Source: DAHUXD01 sp963736455 (GTDB taxonomy: Bacteria; Acidobacteriota; Thermoanaerobaculia; UBA5066; Gp7-AA6). From it: DNA of 64,000 nucleotides. Each line of letters opens with the position of its first letter. The first letter of the stretch is position 1. Where the stretch lies: contig CAVTON010000002.1 of NCBI GenBank assembly GCA_963736455.1, positions 186,001 through 250,000 on the forward strand, in the 5' to 3' direction. This document shows, piece after piece, positions 32,994 to 42,043 of the stretch. The notes under the pieces are model-generated. The model searched no databases and was not told the origin of the DNA. It saw only the letters and a program-made list of their open reading frames with translations. Position numbers and translations under genes: made by a program.

Positions 32994-35581
32994 CAGCCGA
33001 GAACGGTCGCCTCGCGGGTGATCGACAGCGCGAGCTGCTCGGAGGGCGGAATCGAGAGCAGCGTCTCGAGTACTTTCTTCGCCGTGGCCGTCTCGCCCGC
33101 GGCCTGGTCGAGGTTGACCTCGAAGCGCAGGCTCGCGCCGAGCTCGTCCGCCTGAAGAGCGAGCGCCCGCAGCGCCGGCATGGTCTTTCGCCAGGCGTCG
33201 CTCAGGAGCTCGCCGGCGCGTGAGACGTGATCCTCGGAGGCGAGTCGCACGGAGTACCGGGCCGATTTGACGGACTTCGAGAGCGAGGGTTCGCCCGCCG
33301 CGAGATGGCGGACTTCGCGCACGGCGATCCCCGGCGGGAGTTTCTCCGAGATGCGCTGCGCGGCGTCGCCGGGAAACGGCGCGATGCCTTCGACGTCGAA
33401 GACCTCCTCGAGGCTCTCGAGGCCGAGGGCGAGCGCGGGGCCCATCGACAGCTTCATGTGCGGATTGAAGCCCTCGGAGTAGCGCGCCGGCATTCCCCCG
33501 GCGCGGATGGCTCGCTCGAGGACGTCCATGGTGTTGCGGTGCGAGAGGAAACGCGCGTCGCCCGTTTTCGAGAACGTGACGCGATGGCGGAAGACCCTGT
33601 CTCCCTGAGTCGCGCGCTTCGTCGCGGACGGAACCTCCGGCATGGCCTTCTGCCGGTACGCGGCGCCCTTCGCGACCTCGCGATACGCCGCGGGGTCGGC
33701 CGCCGAGGCGCCCTGGATCGTCGGCAGCGAGGAATCCATCGGGCGGGCCAGCACCGTGTCCTCGCCGTTGCCGGGCACGCCGCACGCGTAGCAGTGGCCC
33801 CACTTGCAGTCCTCGGTCCGCATCTCCTTCTTCGCCTTGATGAGCTCGATCTGCAGCCACCGCTTCTTGATCGAGACGTCGAGGACGTCCCACGGCAGGA
33901 TCTCGTCGAGGTCGTAGGCGCGCAGGTACGCCTCCTTCGGAATGCCCTCGGTCTCGAACGCTTTCGTCCAGAGGTCGTACCGGAAGTGCTCGGTCCAGCC
34001 GTCGAAGCGCACACCGGACTTCCAGGCCGTGTGGAGGATGCGCCCGGCGCGGCGGTCGCCGCGCGAGAGGACGCACTCGATCTCTGCCTCCCGCGGCTCG
34101 TGCCACTTCATGCGCGCGCCGCGCAGGCCGCGGAATCTGTCCTTCAGGTAGGCGAGCTTCTTCTCGAGCGTCGCGACGTCGTCGAAGGGCGCCCACTGGA
34201 ACGGCGTCCAGGACTTCGGCACGAAGGACCCGACCGAGACGTTGACGCTCTTGCGTCCGTGCTTGCGGCCCTGGGCGAGGATGCCCTGCACGAGGGCGAC
34301 GAGCTCGTCGAGGTCCTCCTTCGTCTCGGTCGGCAGGCCGATCATCGTGTAGACCTTGATGAGGTCCCAGCCCCGTCCAAACGCGACGTCGGCGGCCTGG
34401 ATCATGTCGGCATTGGTGAAGGTCTTGTTGATGACCCGGCGCAGGCGATCCGAGCCTGTCTCCGGAGCGAACGTGAAGCCGGACTTGCGAACCTCGGAGA
34501 CCGCGTCGGCGAGGCCGACCGAGAACGCCTCCGCGCGCAGCGAGGGCAGCGAGATCGAGACGCGGCGGTCGGAGAGCTGCGGCGCGAGACACTTCACGAG
34601 CGGCTCGATCTGCGAGTAGTCGGCCGTCGAGAGCGACAGGAGGCCGACCTCGCTCCAGCCCGAGTCGGCGATGAACTTTTTCGTCATGTCCGCCACGTCG
34701 CCCGGGTCGAGCTCCCGGACGGGGCGATACCAGTAGCCGGCCTGGCAGAAGCGGCAGCCCTGCGTGCAGCCGCGCATGACCTCGAGGCCGAGCCGGTCCT
34801 GCACGATCTCGACGGAAGGAACCATCGGCTTCTCGGGGTAGTAGTCGGGCTTCAGGACCGGAACCCAGGTGCGGCGCGCCTGCTTCGGCGCGCGCGGGTC
34901 GTTCGGGGTGATGGACGCGATGCGTCCGTCCTCTCGATACGTCACGTCATAGAGCGACGGCACGTAGATCCCGTCGATCCCGGCGAGGTGGACCAGGATC
35001 TCCCTGCGCGAGAGTCCGCGCGAGCGCGCGCCCCGGCAGGCCTCGAGGAAGATCGGGAGCGCCTCTTCGGCGTCGCCGACGAGAAAGGCGTCGAAGAAGT
35101 CGGCGATCGGCTCGGGGTTCGCCGTGCACGGCCCGCCGCCGAGAACGAGCGGGTCGGATTCACGGCGATCGCGCTGCCAGACCGGCAGCCCGGCGAGGTC
35201 CAGCATGTTCAGGATGTTCGAGTAGTTCAACTCCGCCTGGAGCGAGAAGCCGAGGACGTCGAATTCCGCCACGGGCGCGAACGACTCCGTGGAAAAGAGC
35301 GGAATGCCGTTCTCGCGCATCTTCGCCTCGAGGTCCACCCACGGCGCGTAGACGCGCTCGCAGGCGAAGTCGTCGCGGCGGTTCACGAGCTCGTACAGGA
35401 TCTTCAGGCCCGTGTGGCTCATCCCGATCTCGTAGGTGTCGGGAAAGGCGAGCGCGAGAGTGACGGCGGCCCTGGAGAGGTCTTTGCGCGTGACGTTGCG
35501 CTCGAGGCCGAGGTAGCGGCCCGGCTTCTCCACCTGCGGGAGGAGCGGATCGAGCCGGGGGCGCAGCGAGGCGTAGCGCAT
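32993..35581 (-). CDS. B12-binding radical SAM protein fused to DUF2344
   Basis: An 862-residue protein of the TIGR03960-type family. An N-terminal cobalamin-binding-like domain (about 35-200, FPDTYEIGMSHTGLKILYE) is followed by the radical SAM core with Cys272, Cys276 and Cys279 in GCTQGCRFCQAG. The C-terminal 220 residues are a DUF2344 domain (RVTFSKTGDARFLSHRNTM; MPARYSEGFNPHMKLSMGP), here fused rather than encoded separately. A cluster of Cys in the middle (CKWGHCYACGVPG) could bind a second Fe-S cluster. The substrate is unknown; the family is often near ribosome or tRNA genes. A TAGAAT box 11 bases before the ATG and the absence of a Shine-Dalgarno sequence suggest a leaderless transcript that also carries queD. 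Confidence 0.85.
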   Translation of the reverse strand: MRYASLRPRLDPLLPQVEKPGRYLGLERNVTRKDLSRAAVTLALAFPDTYEIGMSHTGLKILYELVNRRDDFACERVYAPWVDLEAKMRENGIPLFSTESFAPVAEFDVLGFSLQAELNYSNILNMLDLAGLPVWQRDRRESDPLVLGGGPCTANPEPIADFFDAFLVGDAEEALPIFLEACRGARSRGLSRREILVHLAGIDGIYVPSLYDVTYREDGRIASITPNDPRAPKQARRTWVPVLKPDYYPEKPMVPSVEIVQDRLGLEVMRGCTQGCRFCQAGYWYRPVRELDPGDVADMTKKFIADSGWSEVGLLSLSTADYSQIEPLVKCLAPQLSDRRVSISLPSLRAEAFSVGLADAVSEVRKSGFTFAPETGSDRLRRVINKTFTNADMIQAADVAFGRGWDLIKVYTMIGLPTETKEDLDELVALVQGILAQGRKHGRKSVNVSVGSFVPKSWTPFQWAPFDDVATLEKKLAYLKDRFRGLRGARMKWHEPREAEIECVLSRGDRRAGRILHTAWKSGVRFDGWTEHFRYDLWTKAFETEGIPKEAYLRAYDLDEILPWDVLDVSIKKRWLQIELIKAKKEMRTEDCKWGHCYACGVPGNGEDTVLARPMDSSLPTIQGASAADPAAYREVAKGAAYRQKAMPEVPSATKRATQGDRVFRHRVTFSKTGDARFLSHRNTMDVLERAIRAGGMPARYSEGFNPHMKLSMGPALALGLESLEEVFDVEGIAPFPGDAAQRISEKLPPGIAVREVRHLAAGEPSLSKSVKSARYSVRLASEDHVSRAGELLSDAWRKTMPALRALALQADELGASLRFEVNLDQAAGETATAKKVLETLLSIPPSEQLALSITREATVLG

Positions 35582-35592
35582 AGGAACCGGGA

Positions 35593-35598
35593 ATTCTA
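35593..35598 (-). promoter_or_regulatory. Putative -10 element TAGAAT before the radical SAM gene
   Basis: Read on the minus strand, TAGAAT lies 11 bases before the ATG at 35581; no ribosome site lies between. Confidence 0.45.
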
Positions 35599-35635
35599 TG
35601 CGAGTGCGGCCTCGCCCGGGGCCGCGGCGCCCGGG

Positions 35636-38002
35636 CTACGGCAAGCCGAAAGTCTTCACGACGAAGACGGCCATCTGTCCCCGGGTGTTGTCGTTGGCGG
35701 GGCAGTAGTTGCCGCCGCCGCAGCCTCCGGTGATCTGCTCGGCGGCGAGCTGCTCGATCCAGGGGGCAAACGGAGAGGAGCAGGGCACGTCGGGGAAGAT
35801 GCCGGCGCAGGCCGGGGGCGTGTATCCCGAGCCGTGCTCGGCCTTCAGGAGAAAGACGGCCATCTGGTCGCGTCGGACCGGGTTCTGCGGGCAGTAGTCG
35901 TTGCCGCCGCAGCCGCCCGTGATGCCCTCCGCGGCGAGCGCCTCGATCCAGTCGGCGAAGGTGGAAGGGCACGTCACGTCGCCGAACGTGCCGGTGCAGG
36001 GAGGCGGGGCGTAGCAGACGCCGTGCTTCGCCTTGAGGAGGAAGACGGCCATCTGCTGGCGGAGGACGGAAAGCGAAACGCCGTAGTTGCCTCCGCCGAC
36101 GCCTCCCGTGACGCCGTTCGCCGCGAGCGACGTCACGAAGTCGTGAAAGATGTTGGACGGCGGGACGTCGAGGAAGTCGGCGACGAAGCCGAGCGCGAGC
36201 GTTCCCCGGGTGAGGTCGGGGTTGGTCACGGCGACGTCGTACGCGGCGCCGGGCGCGAGGGCGGGCGTCGTCGCCGTGATCTGGCCGGCGTTCTGCACGA
36301 CGACGCTCCCCGCGGCGGCGCCGCCGATCGTCAGGGTCGCGGCGGGGTCGAAGCTCGTGCCGGCGACCGTCACTGCCGTGCCCCCGGCGCCCGGTCCCGA
36401 GCGCGGCGCGATCGAGAACGGCAGACGCTGCGAGAATTCGGAGGTTTCGAAGGTCGGAAGGCTGCCGCCTTCGGGGGCGAGCGGGGCCAGGAAGGTGGTC
36501 GCCGTGGCCGTGATCCCCTCCGCCGTCAGGTCTCCGAATACGGTGTCCCCGAACGTCAGGTTCCCGTTGCCGTCGGTCATGACGTGAATCGAGTCGAACC
36601 ACGTGAGGCCTTCGTCGAAATCCGCGGGCCGCTCCCGCGAGCACGCCGGGCTTCGGAACAGCTCGATCGTGACGTTCGTGTTCGGCGGCCCCGAATAGAC
36701 GCCGTCGATGGTCGTCGACGTGCCGTCGGTCGTGACCGAGGTCACGAATGGGAAGTTGAACGGGCTGCCGGGGGAGTTCGGCGAGATCGCGGCCGCCGGA
36801 CCGAGCACGATCGCGAGACCGTGGTTGCCGCGGAAGGAGTTCTGCGTGACGACGACGGTCGCGAAGCTCACGGGCGTAAGCCTCCAGATGCCCAGGGGAT
36901 TGAAGAAGATCCCGTTGCCGAAGATCCGGAGCGAGTCGCCGCCGTCGATGCGGATCGCGGCCCCGCCGTTGGGAATGGGAGACGTGCCGTGGAAGTCCGC
37001 CCCGATCAGGTTGGAGTTGATCGCGTCCTGGACGATCGTGCTGAGCGAGCCGTAGTTGAGCTCGATGCCGGGGCCCGCGTTGCCCGAGATGACGTTGGTC
37101 GCCACCGTGAAGTTCTCGGAAACGCCCTGGATCCGGATCCCGCTGTCCCCGTTGCCGACCGCGAATTCTCCCGTCGCGTCGGTGCCGACGAGGTTCGCCT
37201 GGACGAGGTCGCCGTTCGAGCCATCGATGTCGATCCCTTCGCTGGCGTTCCCGGAGACGACGTTCGCATCGCCGGCATCCGGGCCGCCGACCTGGTTGTT
37301 CGAGGAGCCGGAGAGATAGATCCCCGTGACGTTCCCGACGGCGATGGAGCCGCTGGCGTCGGTGCCGATCAGGTTCCCGAGGATTTTCGCGGAGCCCGTC
37401 CCCGTCACCTGAATGCCGACGATGTTGCCCGAGATCAGGTTGCGCGCCGCCGGATCGGCGTCGCCGACGCGGTCGATCGACGTGCCGCCGCTGATCGTGA
37501 TGCCCGCGAAATTGCCGATTGCCGCGGCGCCCGTCGCGTCGGTCCCGATGAAGTTCCCCTGGACGAGCTCGTCGCCGCCGCCCGAAAGCGTGATGGCGTT
37601 GTCGAAGCCGTCGAGGATGAGCCCCTGAACGATCGAAGAACCGGCGAGGATCGTGAGGCCGTCGCCGCCGCTCCCGAGCAGCTCGATCTGCAGCACCGCG
37701 TTGTCGGCGACGGGGTCCGTGTTGGCCGACGCGCCCGACTGCGTGTAGCCGTCGATCAGCACGGGGTCGGTGACGGGGGGAAGGGGCCCGGTCAGGACGA
37801 TCGTCTGGAGGCCCGACGCCGGTATGCCGAACTGAATGACGTCGGCTCCGGGGTTCGCGTTGGCGTCCAGGATCGCCTGGGCTAGCGAGCCGGGGCCCGA
37901 TTCGTTGGTGTTGGTGACGCCGAAGACGGAGACGGCGGCCAGGGGAGCGCTCCCCAGCCAGACCAGGCAGGCCCCGATCCAGAAGCTCCGGCGAGCGCGC
38001 AT
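35636..38002 (-). CDS. Secreted beta-helix/SLH protein, LP-tail type, outlying copy
   Basis: A 788-residue protein starting MRARRSFWIGACLVWLGSAP. Signal peptide, then FGVTNTNESGPGSLAQAILD, a long beta-helix with GNFIGTDATGAAAIGN-type rungs, an Ig-like segment, an IPT-like domain (GGTAVTVAGTSFDPAATL) and three SLH-type repeats ending VKTFGLP. It is the only beta-helix/SLH gene outside the 0.5-28.7 kb cluster and lies among housekeeping genes. A TCGAGGGAAAA ribosome site is weak. It lies between radical SAM and threonine synthase on the same strand. Confidence 0.85.
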   Translation of the reverse strand: MRARRSFWIGACLVWLGSAPLAAVSVFGVTNTNESGPGSLAQAILDANANPGADVIQFGIPASGLQTIVLTGPLPPVTDPVLIDGYTQSGASANTDPVADNAVLQIELLGSGGDGLTILAGSSIVQGLILDGFDNAITLSGGGDELVQGNFIGTDATGAAAIGNFAGITISGGTSIDRVGDADPAARNLISGNIVGIQVTGTGSAKILGNLIGTDASGSIAVGNVTGIYLSGSSNNQVGGPDAGDANVVSGNASEGIDIDGSNGDLVQANLVGTDATGEFAVGNGDSGIRIQGVSENFTVATNVISGNAGPGIELNYGSLSTIVQDAINSNLIGADFHGTSPIPNGGAAIRIDGGDSLRIFGNGIFFNPLGIWRLTPVSFATVVVTQNSFRGNHGLAIVLGPAAAISPNSPGSPFNFPFVTSVTTDGTSTTIDGVYSGPPNTNVTIELFRSPACSRERPADFDEGLTWFDSIHVMTDGNGNLTFGDTVFGDLTAEGITATATTFLAPLAPEGGSLPTFETSEFSQRLPFSIAPRSGPGAGGTAVTVAGTSFDPAATLTIGGAAAGSVVVQNAGQITATTPALAPGAAYDVAVTNPDLTRGTLALGFVADFLDVPPSNIFHDFVTSLAANGVTGGVGGGNYGVSLSVLRQQMAVFLLKAKHGVCYAPPPCTGTFGDVTCPSTFADWIEALAAEGITGGCGGNDYCPQNPVRRDQMAVFLLKAEHGSGYTPPACAGIFPDVPCSSPFAPWIEQLAAEQITGGCGGGNYCPANDNTRGQMAVFVVKTFGLP

Positions 38003-38061
38003 CGGTTTTCCCTCGACCCATACGCGCGGAGCGACCCGGAAAGGGATCAGAGGCGGCCGTC

Positions 38062-39210
38062 TCAGAGGTACTTGAAGCCGCTCCCGGTGTTGAAAAGGAC
38101 GATGCGCTCGGAGGCGCCGAGCAGTCCCCGCGCGAGCAGGTCTTTCGCCGCCGCCCAGACGGCGCCGCCTTCCGGCGCGACGAAGAGGCCCTCGGCGGCG
38201 CCGATCTCGTCGCAGGCGCGACGCATGGCGTCGTCGGAGACCGCAACGGCGGTCCCGCCCGAAGCGCGGACGTCCGCGAGGATGAGGTAGTCGGCGAATG
38301 CCTTCGGGACGCGCAGCCCCGATGCGTACGTGCGGGCGTTCGGAAACCTCTCGGAGACGTCCTTGCCTTCGGCGAACGCCTTCGGGATCGGCGCGCAGCC
38401 TTCGGCCTGGACAGCGATCATCCTCGGGCGCGCCGCGTCGATCCAGCCGAGCTCTTCCATCTCGTCGAAGGCTTTCCACATGCCGATCAGGCCCGTGCCG
38501 CCTCCCGTGGGATAGAGGATCGCGTCCGGCAGCTTCCACCCGAAGTCTTCGGCGAGCTCGTAGCCCATCGTCTTCTTGCCCTCGACGCGAAAGGGTTCCT
38601 TCAGCGTCGAGACGTCGTGCCAGCCCTCGCGGGGCGCGCGCTCGCCGACGATCCGGCCGCAGTCGTCGATGAGACCGTCCACGAGCGTGACTTCCGCTCC
38701 GTAGCGCTCGCACTCGATGCGGAAGACGGGCGGAGTGTCGGCGGGCATGAACACGTGGCACTCCATGCCGGCCTTCGCCGCGTACGCGGCCGCCGCGCCG
38801 CCGGCGTTGCCGGCCGTCGGCAGCGCGATCTTCGTGTGGCCGAGCTCCTTCGCCTTCGAGACGGCGGCGGAGAGCCCGCGCGCCTTGAAGGAGCCGGTCG
38901 GGTTCGACGACTCGTCTTTGATCCAGAGGTCGCGCAAGCTCGCGCGCGACGCGAGACGATCGGCGCGGAGCAGCGGCGTTGCGCCCTCGCCGAGAGTGAC
39001 GACGTTGTCCGGATCCTCGACCGGCATCATCTCGTGCCAGCGCCACATCGATCGGGGCCGTCCCGCCGCGGCGTCTCGGTCGAGGCGCGCGGGGTGATAC
39101 CGCGGAAAGAGCGCGCCGCCGCAGGCCGCGCAGACGTTGATCCTCCGGTCGCGCTCGTACGGAGTTCCGCAGCGCGTGCAGACGAGATGTCCGAACCACG
39201 AGAACACCAA
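38062..39210 (-). CDS. thrC: Threonine synthase
   Basis: A 382-residue PLP enzyme that converts O-phosphohomoserine to threonine. An N-terminal zinc ribbon (Cys11, Cys14, Cys27, Cys30) is followed by LGEGATPL, the PLP Lys109 in NPTGSFKARG, the asparagine/glycine motif PTAGNAGGA, and the phosphate-binding PTGGGTGLIG. All are typical of the class found in Acidobacteriota and Archaea. The start is the TTG at 39210 or the GTG at 39207; no ATG is in range. No other threonine-pathway gene is nearby. Confidence 0.9.
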   Translation of the reverse strand: MVFSWFGHLVCTRCGTPYERDRRINVCAACGGALFPRYHPARLDRDAAAGRPRSMWRWHEMMPVEDPDNVVTLGEGATPLLRADRLASRASLRDLWIKDESSNPTGSFKARGLSAAVSKAKELGHTKIALPTAGNAGGAAAAYAAKAGMECHVFMPADTPPVFRIECERYGAEVTLVDGLIDDCGRIVGERAPREGWHDVSTLKEPFRVEGKKTMGYELAEDFGWKLPDAILYPTGGGTGLIGMWKAFDEMEELGWIDAARPRMIAVQAEGCAPIPKAFAEGKDVSERFPNARTYASGLRVPKAFADYLILADVRASGGTAVAVSDDAMRRACDEIGAAEGLFVAPEGGAVWAAAKDLLARGLLGASERIVLFNTGSGFKYL

Positions 39211-39350
39211 GAGAGCTTATCTTCGGATGGTGTGACGCGTCGCACGGGAGGAAAACGCGCGGAGGAATCGAGTGGGGCGAGTCGCGGCAGAGAACTCCGT
39301 CTCGCGACGTGGCACGAAAGGATAGCACTTTTTCGAAGTAGGAAAGATCC

Positions 39351-39380
39351 TTGTTTTTTTTCGGAAGCGGAAGCGATAAT
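39351..39380 (+). promoter_or_regulatory. Sigma-70-type promoter before the gene at 39391
   Basis: TTGTTT (39351-39356) and GATAAT (39375-39380) are 18 bases apart in an unusually AT-rich stretch of this genome, with a T8 tract over the -35. The -10 is only 10 bases from the ATG, so the transcript would have almost no leader. Confidence 0.55.
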
Positions 39381-39390
39381 CGCTGCGGTC

Positions 39391-39747
39391 ATGGAACTCT
39401 CCGATCATCTCCGCGCGATGCTCAAGGAGCTCGGACAGGCGATCAACGAGTCGATCTCGGGCTCGGGCCGCGTGCACGACTCGATCCAGAAGATCCGCGA
39501 TCAGGGCTACAACCTCTACATGGTGCTCGACGCGAAGGTGGGCGTGAACAAGCGCGAGGGAAAGTCGCGTGCGCGCTCGCGCCGCGCCGTCGCCTCCGCC
39601 GAGCCCGACGAGGAAGCCACGAGCGCCACGGAGCGCGCGGCGTTCCGGATCAATCTCAAGGACCTGCGCTTCCTGCGGTCGCTCGGCATCGACCCGACGC
39701 GCAAGGTCCGCACCCGCAAGACCCCCGTCCGCAAGGCCGCGAAGTAG
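39391..39747 (+). CDS. Conserved-looking small protein of unknown function
   Basis: A 118-residue soluble protein. Residues 1-55 are helical (MELSDHLRAMLKELGQAINE; VHDSIQKIRDQGYNLYMVLD), residues 55-85 are a basic linker with acidic run, and the end is basic (RTRKTPVRKAAK). A helical N-terminus with a Lys/Arg-rich tail would suit a nucleic-acid-binding or adapter protein, but I do not recognise a family. It has its own promoter (39351-39380) and is followed by a REP-like repeat. Codon bias resembles that of its neighbours. Confidence 0.6.
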   Translation: MELSDHLRAMLKELGQAINESISGSGRVHDSIQKIRDQGYNLYMVLDAKVGVNKREGKSRARSRRAVASAEPDEEATSATERAAFRINLKDLRFLRSLGIDPTRKVRTRKTPVRKAAK

Positions 39748-39758
39748 CTCGCGCGGCT

Positions 39759-39881
39759 GGCATCCGGCCCGGATTCGCCGGCCCGGATGCCGACGCGGCG
39801 TTCCCCCGCCGCGGCTGTTCTTATCGGCATCCGGCCCGGATTCTCCGGCCCGGATGCCGACGCGGCGTTCCCCCGCCGCGG
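39759..39881. repeat. Two-copy palindromic (REP-like) repeat
   Basis: A 56-bp unit occurs at 39759-39814 and 39826-39881 with one mismatch. Each copy contains an inverted repeat GGCATCCGG / CCGGATGCC and a second small hairpin (CGCGGC / GCCGCG). The second copy ends 16 bases before the rlmN start codon. Confidence 0.85.
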
Positions 39882-39883
39882 AA

Positions 39884-39889
39884 TAGACT
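39884..39889 (+). promoter_or_regulatory. Putative -10 element TAGACT before rlmN
   Basis: The hexamer directly follows the second REP-like copy, 8 bases before ATG 39898, with no ribosome site between. Confidence 0.35.
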
Positions 39890-39897
39890 CGCCCGCG

Positions 39898-41052
39898 ATG
39901 GGTGAGGCCGATCCCCTTTCGATGTCTCCCTCGGCGTGGGAAGCCTTCGCGGCCGCCGAAGGGCTGCCCTCGTACCGGGGGCGGCAGATCTTCGACGCGA
40001 TTCATCGGCGCGGCTTGCGCGACTACGCGCGCGCGACGGTGCTGCCGGGGCCGCTCAGGGAAAGGCTCTCCCGCGAGCGGCCGATCCGTCTTCCGGAGGT
40101 GGCGCGGCGCGAAGACTCGGCGGACGGCAGCGCGAAGTTCGGCCTCCGGCTTTCGGACGGGGCGCTGATCGAGGCCGTGTACATGCCGGTCGACGAGGGA
40201 CTCGCCCGCGTCAACGAGTTTGCGGATGCCCGCGTTCCGGCGCCGGCCGGAGATTCCGGACCCCGAGCGCCGCGCTCGACGCCGCCCGCCGAGCGCTTCA
40301 CGGTCTGTCTCTCTTCCCAGACCGGCTGCGCGGTGGACTGCGCGTTCTGCGTGACGGGGAGGCTCGGCGGAGGCCGCAACCTGACCGCGGGCGAGATCCT
40401 CGGCCAGCTCTACGCGGTGCTCGACGCGGCGGGTCGATCGTGGGAGGGGCTGCGGGTCGTCTTCATGGGAATGGGGGAGCCGTTCCTGAACGTCGACGGC
40501 GTCCGGGCGGCGCTCGAGATCCTCTTCGAGCTGCTCCCGCCGCGGCGGGTCACGGTCTCGACCTCGGGCATCACGCCGGCCTTCGCGGCCTTCGCCGAGC
40601 TGCCGCGCCGGCCGAACCTCGCCGTTTCGCTGAACGCGGCCGACGAAGAGACGCGGACGCGGCTGATGCCGATCACGCGCACGTACCCGCTCGCCGGATT
40701 GATCGCGGCGATGAAGGCCTGGCCCCTCGAGCCGCGGCGCCGCATCCTCGTCGAGTACGTCCTCATCGCCGGCGTCAACGACCGGCTCGAAGACGCGCGC
40801 CGACTCGCGCGGCGAGTGGCGGGCATTCCCGTCAAGGTCAACGTGATCCCGTTGAACGAGGATCCGACGTACCTTCCGGGCTGGAAGCGGCCGGACGAAG
40901 AGGCGATCGATCGGTTCGCGCGCGCCCTCGCCGACGCGCACGTGACCGTCACCGTTCGCCGGAGCAAGGGGCCGGATGCGTCCGCCGCCTGCGGGCAGCT
41001 GAAGGGGAGGACCGTGGATCCGAGGGGCCGGGCTCCTCAGGCCGGCAGATAG
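39898..41052 (+). CDS. rlmN: 23S rRNA (adenine2503-C2)-methyltransferase RlmN
   Basis: A 384-residue radical SAM methylase that modifies A2503 of 23S rRNA (and A37 of some tRNAs). The radical SAM cysteines are Cys144, Cys148 and Cys151 in GCAVDCAFCVTG. The second methylation Cys lies near the C-terminus (Cys365 in SAACGQL). MGMGEPFLNVD and LNEDP are typical. Between residues 105 and 130 there is a Pro/Ala-rich insertion (ADARVPAPAGDS) that Escherichia coli RlmN lacks. The start at 39898 is the first ATG after the repeat. Its end overlaps the convergent hydrolase gene by 16 bases. Confidence 0.92.
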   Translation: MGEADPLSMSPSAWEAFAAAEGLPSYRGRQIFDAIHRRGLRDYARATVLPGPLRERLSRERPIRLPEVARREDSADGSAKFGLRLSDGALIEAVYMPVDEGLARVNEFADARVPAPAGDSGPRAPRSTPPAERFTVCLSSQTGCAVDCAFCVTGRLGGGRNLTAGEILGQLYAVLDAAGRSWEGLRVVFMGMGEPFLNVDGVRAALEILFELLPPRRVTVSTSGITPAFAAFAELPRRPNLAVSLNAADEETRTRLMPITRTYPLAGLIAAMKAWPLEPRRRILVEYVLIAGVNDRLEDARRLARRVAGIPVKVNVIPLNEDPTYLPGWKRPDEEAIDRFARALADAHVTVTVRRSKGPDASAACGQLKGRTVDPRGRAPQAGR

Positions 41053-42017
41053 GTCCCGAAGAACTCCTGCCACTTTCGGGCGTAGGCGAGCTTCGCGGCG
41101 GCCGCGGGCTCGTCGTCGTGATGGCAGTGGCCGGCGCCCGCGACGTTCCACACCGCGCTCCTCGGCGGAAGCGCCGCCGCGAGCTCGCGCGTGAAGCGTA
41201 GCGGAACGAGGCGGTCCGCCTCCCCGTGCACGAGGAGGATCGGCGCCGTGACCCGCCCGGCGGAACGGACGGGGTCCACGGCGTCCAGGTCGCCCGTGCC
41301 CTTCGGAATGCCGAGGTCGCGCCGCACGCCGGCGACGGCCCGGGCGACCGCCCAGTAGCTCGTCAGCGAGAGCAGCGGCGCCGGCAGCCGGGTCGCGCGC
41401 GAAAGGTAGTGCCGCGCCATCTCGCGGGGCCGCGCGAACGGCGACTCGAGCCAGATCGCCCGGATGCCGCCGCGGTCCGCCGCGAACTCGAGCGCGACGG
41501 TCGAACCCGCCGAGCAGGAATGGATTCCGAGGCGCTCGAGGTCGACGCCGAAGCCGTCGCGCGCGGCGCCGAGCGTCAGGGCGAGGTCTTCCTTCTCGAG
41601 AAACCCGAGCGTGAAGATCGCGCCGGAGCTTCGGCCGTGCCCGCGCAGATCCGGGAGCAGGACGTTGTAGCCGAGCCGGAGCGCGCGCAGCGCATCCGGT
41701 TCCCATTCGCTCGCGTCGCCTCCCTTGCCGTGGAGAAAGAGGATCGTCGCGCGCTTCTCCGGCGCGCCGGGCGAGGCGAACGTCGCCGCGAGCTCGACCG
41801 GAAGGCGAGAACTGCCGCGGTGACGCAGGTTGGCGACGATCGTGGCGCTCGATTCGAGCGCCGCGAGGAGGTCCTCGTGACGTCCCGGGGCCGGCCCGAG
41901 TCCCGTCGGCGAGGTCAGGCGCCTCGCCAGCGCCCGCGCCGCGAGGTACGAGCCGCCGGCGTAGGCGAGCGCTCCGACGCCGGCGATTCCGGCGGCTCGG
42001 CCGAGCAGCTTCTTCAC
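41037..42017 (-). CDS. Alpha/beta hydrolase with N-terminal membrane segment
   Basis: A 326-residue protein read from a GTG at 42017. Residues 5-25 form a hydrophobic helix (possible membrane anchor or signal), followed by an alpha/beta hydrolase core: the oxyanion motif FLHGKGG (94-100), nucleophile Ser169 in HSCSAGS, acid Asp268 in HGEADRLVP and His297 in GAGHCHH. The nucleophile elbow starts with Ser instead of Gly. It resembles the BAAT/DUF1100-like peptidase-esterase group; the substrate is unknown. It is downstream of a ferredoxin gene (26-base gap). Confidence 0.8.
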   Translation of the reverse strand: MKKLLGRAAGIAGVGALAYAGGSYLAARALARRLTSPTGLGPAPGRHEDLLAALESSATIVANLRHRGSSRLPVELAATFASPGAPEKRATILFLHGKGGDASEWEPDALRALRLGYNVLLPDLRGHGRSSGAIFTLGFLEKEDLALTLGAARDGFGVDLERLGIHSCSAGSTVALEFAADRGGIRAIWLESPFARPREMARHYLSRATRLPAPLLSLTSYWAVARAVAGVRRDLGIPKGTGDLDAVDPVRSAGRVTAPILLVHGEADRLVPLRFTRELAAALPPRSAVWNVAGAGHCHHDDEPAAAAKLAYARKWQEFFGTYLPA

Positions 42018-42043
42018 GAGAACACGCGCCGGATGGAGCGGCG

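Noticed and set aside
39211..39390. Possible small RNA in the AT-rich 180-base gap
   Set aside because: The T8 tract and AT-rich segment are better explained by a promoter at 39351-39380; no hairpin precedes the T-tract.
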